From contig PLTW01000035.1 of NCBI GenBank assembly GCA_003164655.1, forward strand, positions 32,086 to 41,027: 8,942 bases of DNA, read 5' to 3'. Shown here piece by piece: positions 1 to 6,458 of the stretch. Each line of letters begins with the position of its first letter. Positions within the stretch are counted from its first letter, which is position 1. The translations under genes were made by a program, and so were the position numbers. The DNA comes from Actinomycetota bacterium. GTDB lineage: Bacteria > Actinomycetota > Thermoleophilia > UBA2241. The notes beneath the pieces were generated by a model that had not been told where the DNA came from, did no database searches, and was given only the letters and a program-made list of their open reading frames with translations.

Positions 1-131
1 CGGCCGCCGAGCAGGCGCCCAGCGCCGGCGAACCCTTCGCAGCCGCCGACGGCGACGAAGGCGGCGTCGAGGCGTTCGGCCGCCTCGAGCGGCGCTCTCC
101 CTCGACACCGACCGGCTCCACCGCCGGCTGA
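1..131 (+). CDS. C-terminal tail of an upstream gene, possibly TatA/TatB-like (partial)
   Basis: The third frame (codons from base 3) stays open to a TGA at 129-131 and has G or C at almost every third position, so it looks coding although the other two plus frames are also open. The 42 visible residues are rich in Ala, Gly, Asp, Glu and Pro, for example GEPFAAADGDEGG, and end in a Ser/Thr/Pro-rich stretch. There is no hydrophobic segment. The stop lies seven bases before the tatC ATG, so the two genes are very likely co-transcribed. TatA and TatB proteins commonly end in such disordered acidic/Ala/Pro tails and often precede tatC. The assignment to TatA/TatB is inference from position and composition only, because the diagnostic N-terminal helix lies outside the window. 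Confidence 0.45.
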   Translation, partial: AAEQAPSAGEPFAAADGDEGGVEAFGRLERRSPSTPTGSTAG

Positions 132-138
132 CGGCGGC

Positions 139-927
139 ATGGTCGAGTTCGACGAACGGATCACCCTCGTCGAGCACCTCGACGAGCTGCGCCGCCGCAT
201 CGTCTATGCGGCCATCGCGCTGGCCCTCGGGGTGATCGTCGCCGCCATCCTCAACGACTTCGTCTTCGCGCTCATGCTGCACCCGCTCAAAGTGCTGCCG
301 GCGGGAGCGCCCCACAAGATCATCACCTTCGGGCCCGCCGAGCCCTTCATGGTCAGCCTCAAGGTGTGGGTGTACGTCGGCATCATCGCGGCCTCGCCGG
401 TGCTCATCTACGAGTTCTGGGCCTTCATCGGACCGGCCTTCAGCCCCGTCAGCCGGCGCTCGGTCCTGCTCGTGGTCTTCACCTGCGTCGCGCTCTTTCT
501 GTTCGGCGTCGTGTTCTGCTATCTCATCGTCCTTCCCCGGGGCCTGTCCTGGCTGTTCAGTTTCAACAGTCGGTACTTCACCGCGCAGGCGCGGGCCACC
601 GACTACTTCTCGTTCGTCGCCTGGTTCCTGGTCGCCTTCGGGGCGGTCTTCGAGGCGCCCGTCGTGATCATCGCCGCCGTGCGCATGCGGATCGTCTCGA
701 CGGCCTACCTGCGCAAGCACTGGCGCTACGCGATCGTGATCAACGCCGTCATCGCCATGGTGGCCACGCCCAGCCAGGATGCCTTCTCGTTCATCGCCAT
801 GTTCATCCCGCTTGAGATCCTCTACGAGGCGTCGCTTCTCGTGGCGCGCGTCATCGAGCGTCGCCGGCCCGCCGCCCAGGGGGCGACGGCCGACGACGAC
901 CAGGGCCCGACGACGGCTCCCGCCTGA
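139..927 (+). CDS. tatC: Sec-independent protein translocase subunit TatC
   Basis: TatC is the multi-spanning core of the twin-arginine translocase. It binds the twin-arginine signal peptide of folded proteins and recruits TatA/TatB in the cytoplasmic membrane. The 262-residue length is normal. The N-terminus carries the family signature LVEHLDELRRR (residues 10-20), followed by six predicted membrane segments (about 20-42, 72-93, 107-133, 157-184, 195-210, 213-235). Conserved elements visible are the periplasmic GPAEPF (65-70), the signal-peptide-contacting YEFW with Glu92, the FEAPV motif with Glu172, and TPSQD (210-214) before the last helix. The tail after residue 240 is charged and disordered. 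The frame is open upstream of the ATG, but family alignment places the start here, a few residues before EHLDELR. No clear Shine-Dalgarno is seen; seven bases separate it from the preceding stop, so translation may be coupled. Confidence 0.96.
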   Translation: MVEFDERITLVEHLDELRRRIVYAAIALALGVIVAAILNDFVFALMLHPLKVLPAGAPHKIITFGPAEPFMVSLKVWVYVGIIAASPVLIYEFWAFIGPAFSPVSRRSVLLVVFTCVALFLFGVVFCYLIVLPRGLSWLFSFNSRYFTAQARATDYFSFVAWFLVAFGAVFEAPVVIIAAVRMRIVSTAYLRKHWRYAIVINAVIAMVATPSQDAFSFIAMFIPLEILYEASLLVARVIERRRPAAQGATADDDQGPTTAPA

Positions 928-943
928 TGGCCGCGGCCCGCGG

Positions 944-949
944 TACAAT
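944..949 (+). promoter_or_regulatory. Candidate -10 box (TACAAT) upstream of the PBP gene
   Basis: TACAAT matches five of six bases of the sigma-70 consensus TATAAT and stands out in otherwise GC-only surroundings. It lies 35 bases before the PBP ATG, giving a leader of roughly 28 bases. No good -35 hexamer is found 16-18 bases upstream, where the sequence is the end of tatC. The GC-rich element CCGCGGCCCGCGG (931-943) directly precedes it. It suggests that the PBP gene can be transcribed independently of tatC. Confidence 0.4.
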
Positions 950-984
950 GACCTTCACCCCATGAAGGCGCGGACGACGAAGGC

Positions 985-3132
985 ATGAAAGAACATACGG
1001 ACACCCCCCCGACCAAGCGGAGCCGCAAGCGTCGCGCGGCGCGGCGCCCGCGGCTGCACTGGGGCCGTCTGCTGCTGTGTCTTGTGATCTTCGCCGCGAT
1101 CAGCGTCGTGGGCCTCGTCAGCGGCACGATCGTCGCCGTCTCCCACAACCTTCCGAACATCGACTCGATGCGCCCCCAGGAGCTCGGCCAGGATACTGTG
1201 ATCTACGACCGCAGCGGCAAGAAGATCGCCGAGATCTATGGAGCGGTGAACCGCGTCGTGGTGCCCAGCAGGCAGATCCCGGTAGTCATGAAGAACGCCA
1301 CTGTGGCCATTGAGGACAAGCGCTTCTACCAGCATCACGGCGTCGACTTTACGGGCATCGCCCGTGCCGCGGTCGACGACCTCAAAGCAGGTCACGTCGT
1401 CCAGGGAGCCAGCACGATCACCGAACAGTACGTCAAGAACGCCTACATCGGCGACGACCCCACCTTCACGCGCAAGCTGCGCGAAGCGGTGCTGGCCTGG
1501 GAGCTCGAGGACAGATGGTCCAAAGACAAGATCCTCACCGAGTACCTGAACACCGTGTACTACGGCGCCGGCGCCTACGGCGTGCAGGCGGCTTCGCTCA
1601 CCTACTTCCACAAGCCGGTCTCAAAGGTGACCCTCGCCCAGGCAGCGCTGCTGGCCGCCCTGCCCAAGTTCCCCAGCGAGTACTCGCCGATCACCGACCC
1701 CCTCGTCATAAAGGCGCGCCGCGACCTGGTCCTCGAGAACATGGCCCAGCAGGGCTACATCACCCCCGCCCAGGCCGACACCGCCAAGAAGACCAGGCTG
1801 CGCGTCTACTCCCGGCCCGTCGCGACCACCAAAGACCCGGCGGCCTACTTTGTCGACTACGTCACGCGTCAGCTCGTCGACAAGTACGGCGCCCGCGAGG
1901 TCTTCGAGGGCGGCCTGCAGGTGTACACCTCTATCGACATGCACATGCAGCAGGACGCCATCAACGCCCTCAAGGGCCGGCTGCCCCCCGGCAAGGCCGG
2001 CGCCCTCGTGGCGATCGACCCGGCGAACGGCTTCATCCGCGTCATGAGCGCCAGCACCGACTTCAAGACCTACAAGTACAACCTCGCCTGGGACGCCGAG
2101 CGTCAGCCCGGGTCGACCATGAAGCCCTTCGCCCTGATCGCGGCCATCGAACAGGGCGCCGACCCGGCCTCGACCTACTACTACTCGCACCCGCTGCACA
2201 TCTACCTGGGCCCCGGAGCCAACCCACCCTACTGGGACGTCTTTACGGCCGAGCACTCGTCGGGCGGCCGCATGAACCTGGTGCAGGCGACCCTGCAGTC
2301 CGACAACACCGTCTTCGGCCAGCTCTGCCTCGATCTCGGTCCCGCCGCGGTCGTGCGGGTGGCCCGGCGGATGGGCGTCACCACGCCGCTCACGCCGGTG
2401 CCCTCGGTCGTGCTCGGCAGCGAAGACGTCAACGTGCTCGAGATGGCCGACGCCTACGCCACCATGGCCGACGAAGGCGTCCACCACGCCCCGCAGTGCA
2501 TCGAGAAGGTCGTGTTTCCCGACGGCCGCGTCGCGAAGACCAAGACCACGGGCAACCGCGTGATCTCGCCCGGAGTGGCCTACGTCGCCGACAAGATCCT
2601 CGAGCAGAACACCAGCTACGCGGGCGGTACGGCGGCCAGCATGCCCAACTACTACGCCGGCCGCTCGGCGGGCAAGACGGGCACCACCAGCAACTACGTC
2701 GACGCCTGGTTCTGCGGCTTCAACCCCAGGCTGGCGACGGCGGTCTGGATGGGCTATCCGCAGGGGTCCATCCCCATGCCGGGGGTGTTCGGCGCCACCT
2801 ACAGCCTGCCGATCTGGGGCACGTTCTACAACTCGGTGTTCGGCGCGACCTACATTCCCGACTTCGCCACCCCGGCCATCATGCCGTTGTGGACGCCGTG
2901 GAACGGCAAGTACTCGAAGATGACTCCCCCGTCGAGCTCACCGTCACCGTCACCGTCGCCGTCGGCGTCGAACTCGGGCAGCGCCACGCCGGGGCCCAAG
3001 CCGACGGCCACCATCACGGCCAAGCCGACGACCAAGCCGACGCCCAAGCCGACGACGGCGCCAACGCCCAAGCCGACGACGCCGCCGACGACCGCGCCAC
3101 CCACGCCGCCGACGAGCACACCCAAGCCTTAG
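985..3132 (+). CDS. Class A (bifunctional) penicillin-binding protein, transglycosylase/transpeptidase
   Basis: This 715-residue protein would polymerise lipid II glycan strands (GT51 domain) and cross-link the stem peptides (transpeptidase domain) on the outer face of the membrane. A basic cytoplasmic N-terminus (residues 1-27) is followed by one membrane anchor (about 28-53). The GT51 domain shows EDKRFYQHHGVD with catalytic Glu110, GASTITEQ (141-148), RKLREAVLAWELE (163-175) and KDKILTEYLNTVYYG (180-194). The transpeptidase shows all three motifs: STMK with nucleophile Ser377 and Lys380, SDN (439-441) and KTGT (564-567). From about residue 648 to the end it is a Ser/Pro then Lys/Pro/Thr low-complexity tail with no PASTA domain, probably running through the cell wall. 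In-frame codons upstream of the ATG reach a stop at 949-951 without another start codon. Which PBP1/PonA paralogue it is cannot be told. Confidence 0.95.
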   Translation: MKEHTDTPPTKRSRKRRAARRPRLHWGRLLLCLVIFAAISVVGLVSGTIVAVSHNLPNIDSMRPQELGQDTVIYDRSGKKIAEIYGAVNRVVVPSRQIPVVMKNATVAIEDKRFYQHHGVDFTGIARAAVDDLKAGHVVQGASTITEQYVKNAYIGDDPTFTRKLREAVLAWELEDRWSKDKILTEYLNTVYYGAGAYGVQAASLTYFHKPVSKVTLAQAALLAALPKFPSEYSPITDPLVIKARRDLVLENMAQQGYITPAQADTAKKTRLRVYSRPVATTKDPAAYFVDYVTRQLVDKYGAREVFEGGLQVYTSIDMHMQQDAINALKGRLPPGKAGALVAIDPANGFIRVMSASTDFKTYKYNLAWDAERQPGSTMKPFALIAAIEQGADPASTYYYSHPLHIYLGPGANPPYWDVFTAEHSSGGRMNLVQATLQSDNTVFGQLCLDLGPAAVVRVARRMGVTTPLTPVPSVVLGSEDVNVLEMADAYATMADEGVHHAPQCIEKVVFPDGRVAKTKTTGNRVISPGVAYVADKILEQNTSYAGGTAASMPNYYAGRSAGKTGTTSNYVDAWFCGFNPRLATAVWMGYPQGSIPMPGVFGATYSLPIWGTFYNSVFGATYIPDFATPAIMPLWTPWNGKYSKMTPPSSSPSPSPSPSASNSGSATPGPKPTATITAKPTTKPTPKPTTAPTPKPTTPPTTAPPTPPTSTPKP

Positions 3133-3410
3133 CCCGCGGGCGCGCCGGAGGGGCCGCCCGCGATCCGGCTGCCTGTCGGTCGGGCCGACGCCAGCTCGAG
3201 CCGGTGTTGGCGACGCTCCCAGTCGGGCAGGACGTGTTCGAGCAGCGCGCGGAACTCGCGCCCGTGGTCGGTGTGCAGCGAACCGGAGCCGAGGGAGACC
3301 ATTCTGCCGACCTCGGCAAAATGGTCGTTTGCAGACTGATTCACCTGATCGACAGCGGTCGGCACCAAGACGACATCGCATGACGTTGTCGGCCACAAGC
3401 AGTGAGTCAC
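3129..3410 (-). pseudogene. Decayed C-terminal remnant of a YgjP/DUF45-type (SprT-like) metallopeptidase
   Basis: This minus-strand frame ends with TAA at 3131-3129, overlapping the PBP stop on the other strand. G/C-rich third positions from about 3302 downward suggest real or former coding. The segment LHTDHGREFRALLEHVLPDW, then ERRQHRL, resembles from memory the C-terminal end of DUF45/YgjP metallopeptidases, where an HELxHL-x-x-x-(N/D)HG-x-x-FW motif is followed by a PDW-x-x-R helix. At the place of the zinc-binding HExxH the sequence reads LGSGS, so the catalytic site is gone. The N-terminal two thirds of the family are absent. Possible starts are GTG at 3410 (93 residues) or ATG at 3302 (57 residues, with a GAGG eight bases before it). 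An expressed small protein is an alternative. The family match is inference. Confidence 0.4.
3135..3162 (+). terminator. Short GC-rich hairpin after the PBP stop
   Basis: CGCGGGCG (3135-3142) is the exact reverse complement of CGCCCGCG (3155-3162), giving an 8-bp stem with a 12-base loop. It begins two bases after the TAG of the PBP gene. No T-tract follows. It could end PBP transcription, or act in both directions because a minus-strand reading frame converges here. In such GC-rich DNA an 8-bp stem can arise by chance, so confidence is limited. Confidence 0.35.
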
Positions 3411-3480
3411 TGCCGCAGAAGAGGCCCGACGCCGACCGGACTTGCTCCTGGGCGAGACGGCGGCGGGCGGGAGGCGCGGT

Positions 3481-3508
3481 TCGCCGATCAGCGCGAGCCT
3501 CTCGGCGA
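3481..3508 (-). terminator. Weak hairpin downstream of the GNAT gene
   Basis: TCGCCGA (3481-3487) pairs with TCGGCGA (3502-3508), a 7-bp stem with a 14-base loop located 15 bases beyond the GNAT stop codon. There is no T-tract. The rest of 3411-3523 shows no start codon in a convincing frame, no promoter-like hexamer and no repeat; I see nothing else in it. Confidence 0.25.
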
Positions 3509-3523
3509 CACCCCCGCGGAAGG

Positions 3524-4036
3524 TCAGATATCCTTCTCGACGATCACGACGTCGACGAAACGGCCGCCGAGTCGGGCCAGATCGTGGGCGACGCCGACGA
3601 TCTCGAAGCCCAGACGCAGGTAGAACCGCAGAGAGGCGTCGTTGTCGGCGCGGATCTCGGTCAGGATCCGGGTGCAACCCGCGCGTCGGGCGGCGTCGAA
3701 GCAGGCCGCGGCCAGCAGGCGGCCGATGCCGCGGCGCCGGTACGACTCGTGAACGTACGTCCCCATCGTGAGCACGTGATCAAAGGCATGCATACCGTAC
3801 GAGGCGTAGGGCTCGAGCGACTGAAAGCCGACGACGCCCGCCTGAGGCAGCTCGGCCACCATGAAGGCACCTCTCGACGGGAAGTCCGCGATGTAGCGTC
3901 GCTCGTCGTCGACCGAGAATGGCGTGTCGAGAAGGCTGTGAGTGCCGTCGATGATCGCCGCGTTCAGGATCGCGCAGACGGCGCCGGCGTCGTCGAGCGT
4001 GACCGGGCGGATGTGCGCGCTCGCGGGTTCCACCAT
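3524..4036 (-). CDS. GNAT family N-acetyltransferase (phosphinothricin acetyltransferase-like)
   Basis: This enzyme would transfer an acetyl group from acetyl-CoA to an amine, in the cytoplasm. The 170 residues form one complete GNAT domain. It begins with the family-type strand HIRPVTLDDAGAV (8-20). The stretch NAAIIDGTHSLLDTPFS (25-41) resembles the substrate side of the Pat/Bar subgroup that acetylates phosphinothricin or methionine sulfoximine. The acetyl-CoA pyrophosphate loop is RRRGIGRLL (100-108), and the C-terminal motif is NDASLRFYLRLGFEIVG (132-148). The ATG start is supported by GGGAGGG four bases upstream. It lies downstream of paaK in the same direction, but a strong hairpin separates them, so it is probably a separate unit. 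The real substrate is unknown; many relatives act on other amino-acid-like amines. Confidence 0.88.
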   Translation of the reverse strand: MVEPASAHIRPVTLDDAGAVCAILNAAIIDGTHSLLDTPFSVDDERRYIADFPSRGAFMVAELPQAGVVGFQSLEPYASYGMHAFDHVLTMGTYVHESYRRRGIGRLLAAACFDAARRAGCTRILTEIRADNDASLRFYLRLGFEIVGVAHDLARLGGRFVDVVIVEKDI

Positions 4037-4057
4037 CGACCCTCCCAGGGGCCGGAT

Positions 4058-4096
4058 CCGGCGGGAGCGGGCGACTGCGCCGCCCGCTCCCGCCGG
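4058..4096 (-). terminator. Strong intrinsic-type hairpin at the end of the ior-paaK unit
   Basis: CCGGCGGGAGCGGGCG (4058-4073) and its exact reverse complement (4081-4096) form a perfect 16-bp stem around a 7-base loop. On the minus strand it starts nine bases after the paaK stop codon and ends 21 bases before the GNAT start. There is no U-tract on either side, which is common for terminators of GC-rich actinobacteria. A transcription-end role for the four-gene unit is the simplest reading; being symmetrical, it could also work on the other strand. Confidence 0.65.
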
Positions 4097-4105
4097 AAAT
4101 GACGC

Positions 4106-5458
4106 CTACTTCGGCCGCTTGTCGATCACCCGCACCGCCTTGCCTTCGCTGCGGGCGATCGTGCGCGGCTCCTTGAGCTTTACCTGCACCTGAATGTTGA
4201 GCACGCTGTAGAGGCGTTGCTGGACGAAGCGCTCGAACGTCTCGAGCTGACCCATGGTCTCGCCAAAGATGTCCTCGCCGACTTCGATCCAGACCTCGAC
4301 CATGTCGAGGTGGCCCTTGCGGTCGACCACGATCTGGTAGTGGGGCTCGATCTGCGGGATCGTCATGAGGACTTCTTCGATCTGGCTCGGGAAGACGTTG
4401 ACGCCGCGGATGATCAGCATGTCGTCGCTGCGCCCGACCGGTTTGGTCATGCGGGCGAAGGTACGGCCGCACTCGCACGGCTCGTAGACAAGGCTGCAGA
4501 GGTCGCGCGTGCGGTAGCGAATGAGCGGCTGGGCCGCCCGGCTGAGGGTCGTCACGACGAGCTCGCCGACGGCGCCCTCGGGCAGCTGCTCGAGGGTCTG
4601 GGGGTCGACGATCTCGACCATGTAGTGGTCTTCGTTGACATGCATGCCTGTCTTGCAGAGGCACTCGAAGGCCACGCCGGGCCCGCCCATCTCGGAGAGG
4701 CCGTAGATGTCGAGGGCGTCGATGCCGAGGCCCTCCTCGATCTGGCGGCGCATCTCGTTGGTCCAGGGCTCGGCCCCGTGAAAGCCGACCCGGATGGGCA
4801 GGTCGTCAGGCCGCAGGCCGCGGTCGCGGGCCGCTTCGGCCAGGTAGAGGGCATACGACGGCGTGCACGACAGCGCCGTCACGCCGAAGTCGCGCATGAG
4901 CTTGAGCTGACGGTCGGTGTTGCCGCCGGAGATCGGCAGGATGATGGCTCCGAGGCGCTCGCAGCCGCCGTGCAGACCGAGGCCGCCGGTGAACAGTCCG
5001 TAGCCGTAGGCGTTCTGCAGCATGTCGCCGGGTTTCATGCCGCCGGCCGCCAGCGTGCGGGCGATGAGGTCGGCCCACAGAGCGACGTCGCCGGCCGTGT
5101 AGCCGACGGTGGTCGGGTTGCCGGTCGTGCCCGATGAGGCATGCACGCGCACGAGCTCGTGGCGGGGCACCGCGAACATGCCGAACGGGTAGTGATCGCG
5201 CAGGTCGATCTTGGTCGTGAAAGGCAGGTCGCAAGCATCGCCGTGACAGGTCACGTCGTCGGGCGAAAGGCCGGCCTCGTCGAGCCTGCGGCGGTAGAAC
5301 GGCACATTGTCGACAGCGCTGCGCAGGGTGGCCCCCAGACGCTCCATCTGGGTGTCGCGCAGCTGCTCGATCGTCATGGTCTCGGCGTCCTGCTGCCAGT
5401 GGTTGCCGCCCGCCTTGTCGGGGGTGATCGCCCCGGCGCGGCCTGCCACGGCGCTCAC
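4106..5458 (-). CDS. paaK: Phenylacetate-CoA ligase (arylacetyl-CoA synthetase)
   Basis: PaaK activates phenylacetate, or a related arylacetate, to the CoA thioester using ATP, releasing AMP and pyrophosphate. The 450 residues are typical of the family. Visible parts in order: the N-terminal W-x5-E-x-M region (21-28) leading to VPFYRRRL (52-59), the ATP-binding loop SSGTTGNPT (108-116), GAEPW (228-232), YGLSEMGGPG (252-261), RYRTRD (314-319), the hinge region GRSDDMLIIRGVNVFPSQIE (342-361), and EGKAVRVIDKRPK at the end with likely catalytic Lys440. The GTG start overlaps the stop of the ACT gene as GTGA. An AGGTGA seven bases upstream and the conserved W-x5-E-x-M region support it over the internal ATG at residue 28. 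In this context the product is arylacetyl-CoA shared with IorAB. Exact aryl specificity cannot be read from sequence. Confidence 0.93.
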   Translation of the reverse strand: MSAVAGRAGAITPDKAGGNHWQQDAETMTIEQLRDTQMERLGATLRSAVDNVPFYRRRLDEAGLSPDDVTCHGDACDLPFTTKIDLRDHYPFGMFAVPRHELVRVHASSGTTGNPTTVGYTAGDVALWADLIARTLAAGGMKPGDMLQNAYGYGLFTGGLGLHGGCERLGAIILPISGGNTDRQLKLMRDFGVTALSCTPSYALYLAEAARDRGLRPDDLPIRVGFHGAEPWTNEMRRQIEEGLGIDALDIYGLSEMGGPGVAFECLCKTGMHVNEDHYMVEIVDPQTLEQLPEGAVGELVVTTLSRAAQPLIRYRTRDLCSLVYEPCECGRTFARMTKPVGRSDDMLIIRGVNVFPSQIEEVLMTIPQIEPHYQIVVDRKGHLDMVEVWIEVGEDIFGETMGQLETFERFVQQRLYSVLNIQVQVKLKEPRTIARSEGKAVRVIDKRPK

Positions 5459-5868
5459 AGGGTCTTCACCTGCTCGTCGGAGAGCAGGGTGACCTTGCCG
5501 CGCAGCAGCTCCACGGCGCGGTCGACGTCGTGCACCGCAAAACAGACGTTGTTGAACGAGATGCTGTAGAGGTAGTCGACCGAGATCTTCTGGTCGGCGA
5601 GGGTGTCGAGCACCCGCGCCAGGCCGCCCGGCTCGTCGGCCACCGCCACGCAGATGACCTGCGAGAGGTGGGTCGTGAAACCCTCCTGGTGGAGGATCTC
5701 ACGAGCGGCGACCGGGTCGGGCACGATGAGGCGCACGATGCCGTACTCGGCCGCCTCGGTGGTAGAAAAGCCGCGAATGTTGACGCCGCGCCGGCCGAGG
5801 ATGTCGGCGATCTCGGCCAGCCGGCCGCTGCGGTTCTCCAGGAAGACCGTCACTTGAGTGACCTTCAA
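5455..5868 (-). CDS. Tandem ACT-domain protein, probable amino-acid sensor of the ior-paaK unit
   Basis: This 137-residue protein consists of two ACT domains and nothing else. ACT1 spans about residues 1-65 (VTVFLENRSGRLAEIADIL at 7-24, then GVNIRGFS at 28-35). ACT2 spans about 68-130 (CVAVADEPGGLARVLDTLAD at 73-92, then ISVDYLYS at 95-102). ACT domains bind small ligands, usually amino acids, in allosteric enzymes and regulators. Stand-alone tandem ACT proteins of this kind (COG4747-like) are known next to phenylacetate-CoA ligase and indolepyruvate oxidoreductase genes. The chosen start is TTG at 5868, overlapping the iorB stop as TTGA and preceded by AGAGGAGGGG. The frame is open further upstream, but that part is a shadow of iorB. 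A role in sensing an aromatic amino acid and adjusting IorAB or PaaK is inference; no DNA-binding domain is present. Confidence 0.87.
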   Translation of the reverse strand: MKVTQVTVFLENRSGRLAEIADILGRRGVNIRGFSTTEAAEYGIVRLIVPDPVAAREILHQEGFTTHLSQVICVAVADEPGGLARVLDTLADQKISVDYLYSISFNNVCFAVHDVDRAVELLRGKVTLLSDEQVKTL

Positions 5869-6458
5869 AGCCCCTCCTCTGTAGGTGCGACCGTCTCGCG
5901 GCCAAGAGCGAACGCCCGCCGGTTGAGCTCGAGGATCTTGGCCGGGACGGCCAGCTCGAGAGCGCGTTCCCAGGCCGGCTCGCCGAAGGGCAGTACGTGC
6001 GTCGCGGCGCCCAGCAAGGCGACGTTGGCGGCTCGCACCGAGCCGGCGGCGCGCGCCAGGGCATCGGCGTCGACCGCGATGAGCCTCACGCCGCGCGCCC
6101 GCGCCGCCTCGGGAAGATCGTCGGGGTAGGCCTTCTCGCGGCGCAGCACGCTGCCGGGAGCGATCACCGTGGTGGCGTAGACCAGCGTCCCCTTGTCGGC
6201 CAGCAGGTCGAGAGCGCGGCGACCCTCGAGGGTCTCGGTGGCGATCACGATGTCGGCTCGCGGCGAGACCGGCGACCAGACCTGCGAGCCGTAGCGCACG
6301 GTCGAGACCACGCTGCCGCCGCGCTGGGCCATGCCCTTGACCTCGCTGGTCTTCACGTCGAAACCGGCGGCCATGGCGGCCTGGGCGACGATGGCGGCGG
6401 CCAGAATGATGCCCTGGCCGCCGACGCCGGCCAGCGAGACCGTGGCCACCCCGTTCAC
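5865..6458 (-). CDS. iorB: Indolepyruvate:ferredoxin oxidoreductase, beta subunit
   Basis: IorB is the small subunit (pyruvate-ferredoxin oxidoreductase gamma-type domain) that joins IorA to oxidatively decarboxylate aryl pyruvates to arylacetyl-CoA, with ferredoxin as electron acceptor. The 197 residues match the family's usual size. The N-terminus carries the hallmark LAGVGGQGIILAA (9-21), then SEVKGMAQRGGSVVS (38-52), which is highly conserved in this subunit. The segment ANVALLGA (144-151) also fits. The GTG start at 6458 overlaps the iorA stop (GTGA) and places the glycine-rich motif at the usual distance. The longer open frame upstream lies within iorA and is a shadow. The subunit has no iron-sulfur cysteine cluster, as expected, since those are in IorA. 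Confidence 0.93.
   Translation of the reverse strand: MNGVATVSLAGVGGQGIILAAAIVAQAAMAAGFDVKTSEVKGMAQRGGSVVSTVRYGSQVWSPVSPRADIVIATETLEGRRALDLLADKGTLVYATTVIAPGSVLRREKAYPDDLPEAARARGVRLIAVDADALARAAGSVRAANVALLGAATHVLPFGEPAWERALELAVPAKILELNRRAFALGRETVAPTEEGL
5871..5880 (-). promoter_or_regulatory. Strong Shine-Dalgarno deciding the TTG start of the ACT gene
   Basis: Read on the minus strand this is AGAGGAGGGG, located inside the last codons of iorB. The GGAGG core ends four bases before the TTG, and the preceding GAGG ends seven bases before it. It is the best ribosome binding site in the window and supports the TTG start, for which no ATG is available nearby. Confidence 0.7.

Noticed and set aside
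1621..2487. A 288-codon minus-strand open frame inside the PBP gene.
   Set aside because: Gly/Val/His-rich antisense shadow typical of GC-rich coding DNA, with no motif or ribosome site.
3000..3090. The repetitive AAGCCGACG stretch considered as an independent DNA repeat element.
   Set aside because: It is in frame within the PBP gene and simply encodes the Lys/Pro/Thr tail.
3334..3350. HTDHGREF first considered as an integrase/transposase-type motif (as in HTDxGxEF).
   Set aside because: The following LPDWERR helix fits DUF45 metallopeptidases better, and there are no other catalytic acidic residues, terminal inverted repeats or target duplications nearby.
1515..3383. A 622-codon plus-strand open frame running through the PBP gene and beyond.
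   Set aside because: It is the GC-rich shadow of the PBP frame: Arg/Gly/Ala-rich with no recognisable domain, while the overlapping frame carries every PBP motif.
3129..3677. A longer 182-codon version of the peptidase-remnant frame starting inside the GNAT gene.
   Set aside because: The upstream third overlaps GNAT out of frame and reads as Arg/Pro-rich nonsense. There is no in-frame ATG, GTG or TTG between the GNAT end and the GTG at 3410.
3329..4102. A 257-codon plus-strand frame antisense to the GNAT gene.
   Set aside because: No recognisable domain; the minus strand encodes a complete GNAT domain with a good ribosome site.
4217..5137. A 306-codon plus-strand frame antisense to paaK.
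   Set aside because: The composition is that of a codon-phase mirror of paaK (Asp/Val/Ala/Gly-rich), with no domain and no start signal; paaK itself is certain.
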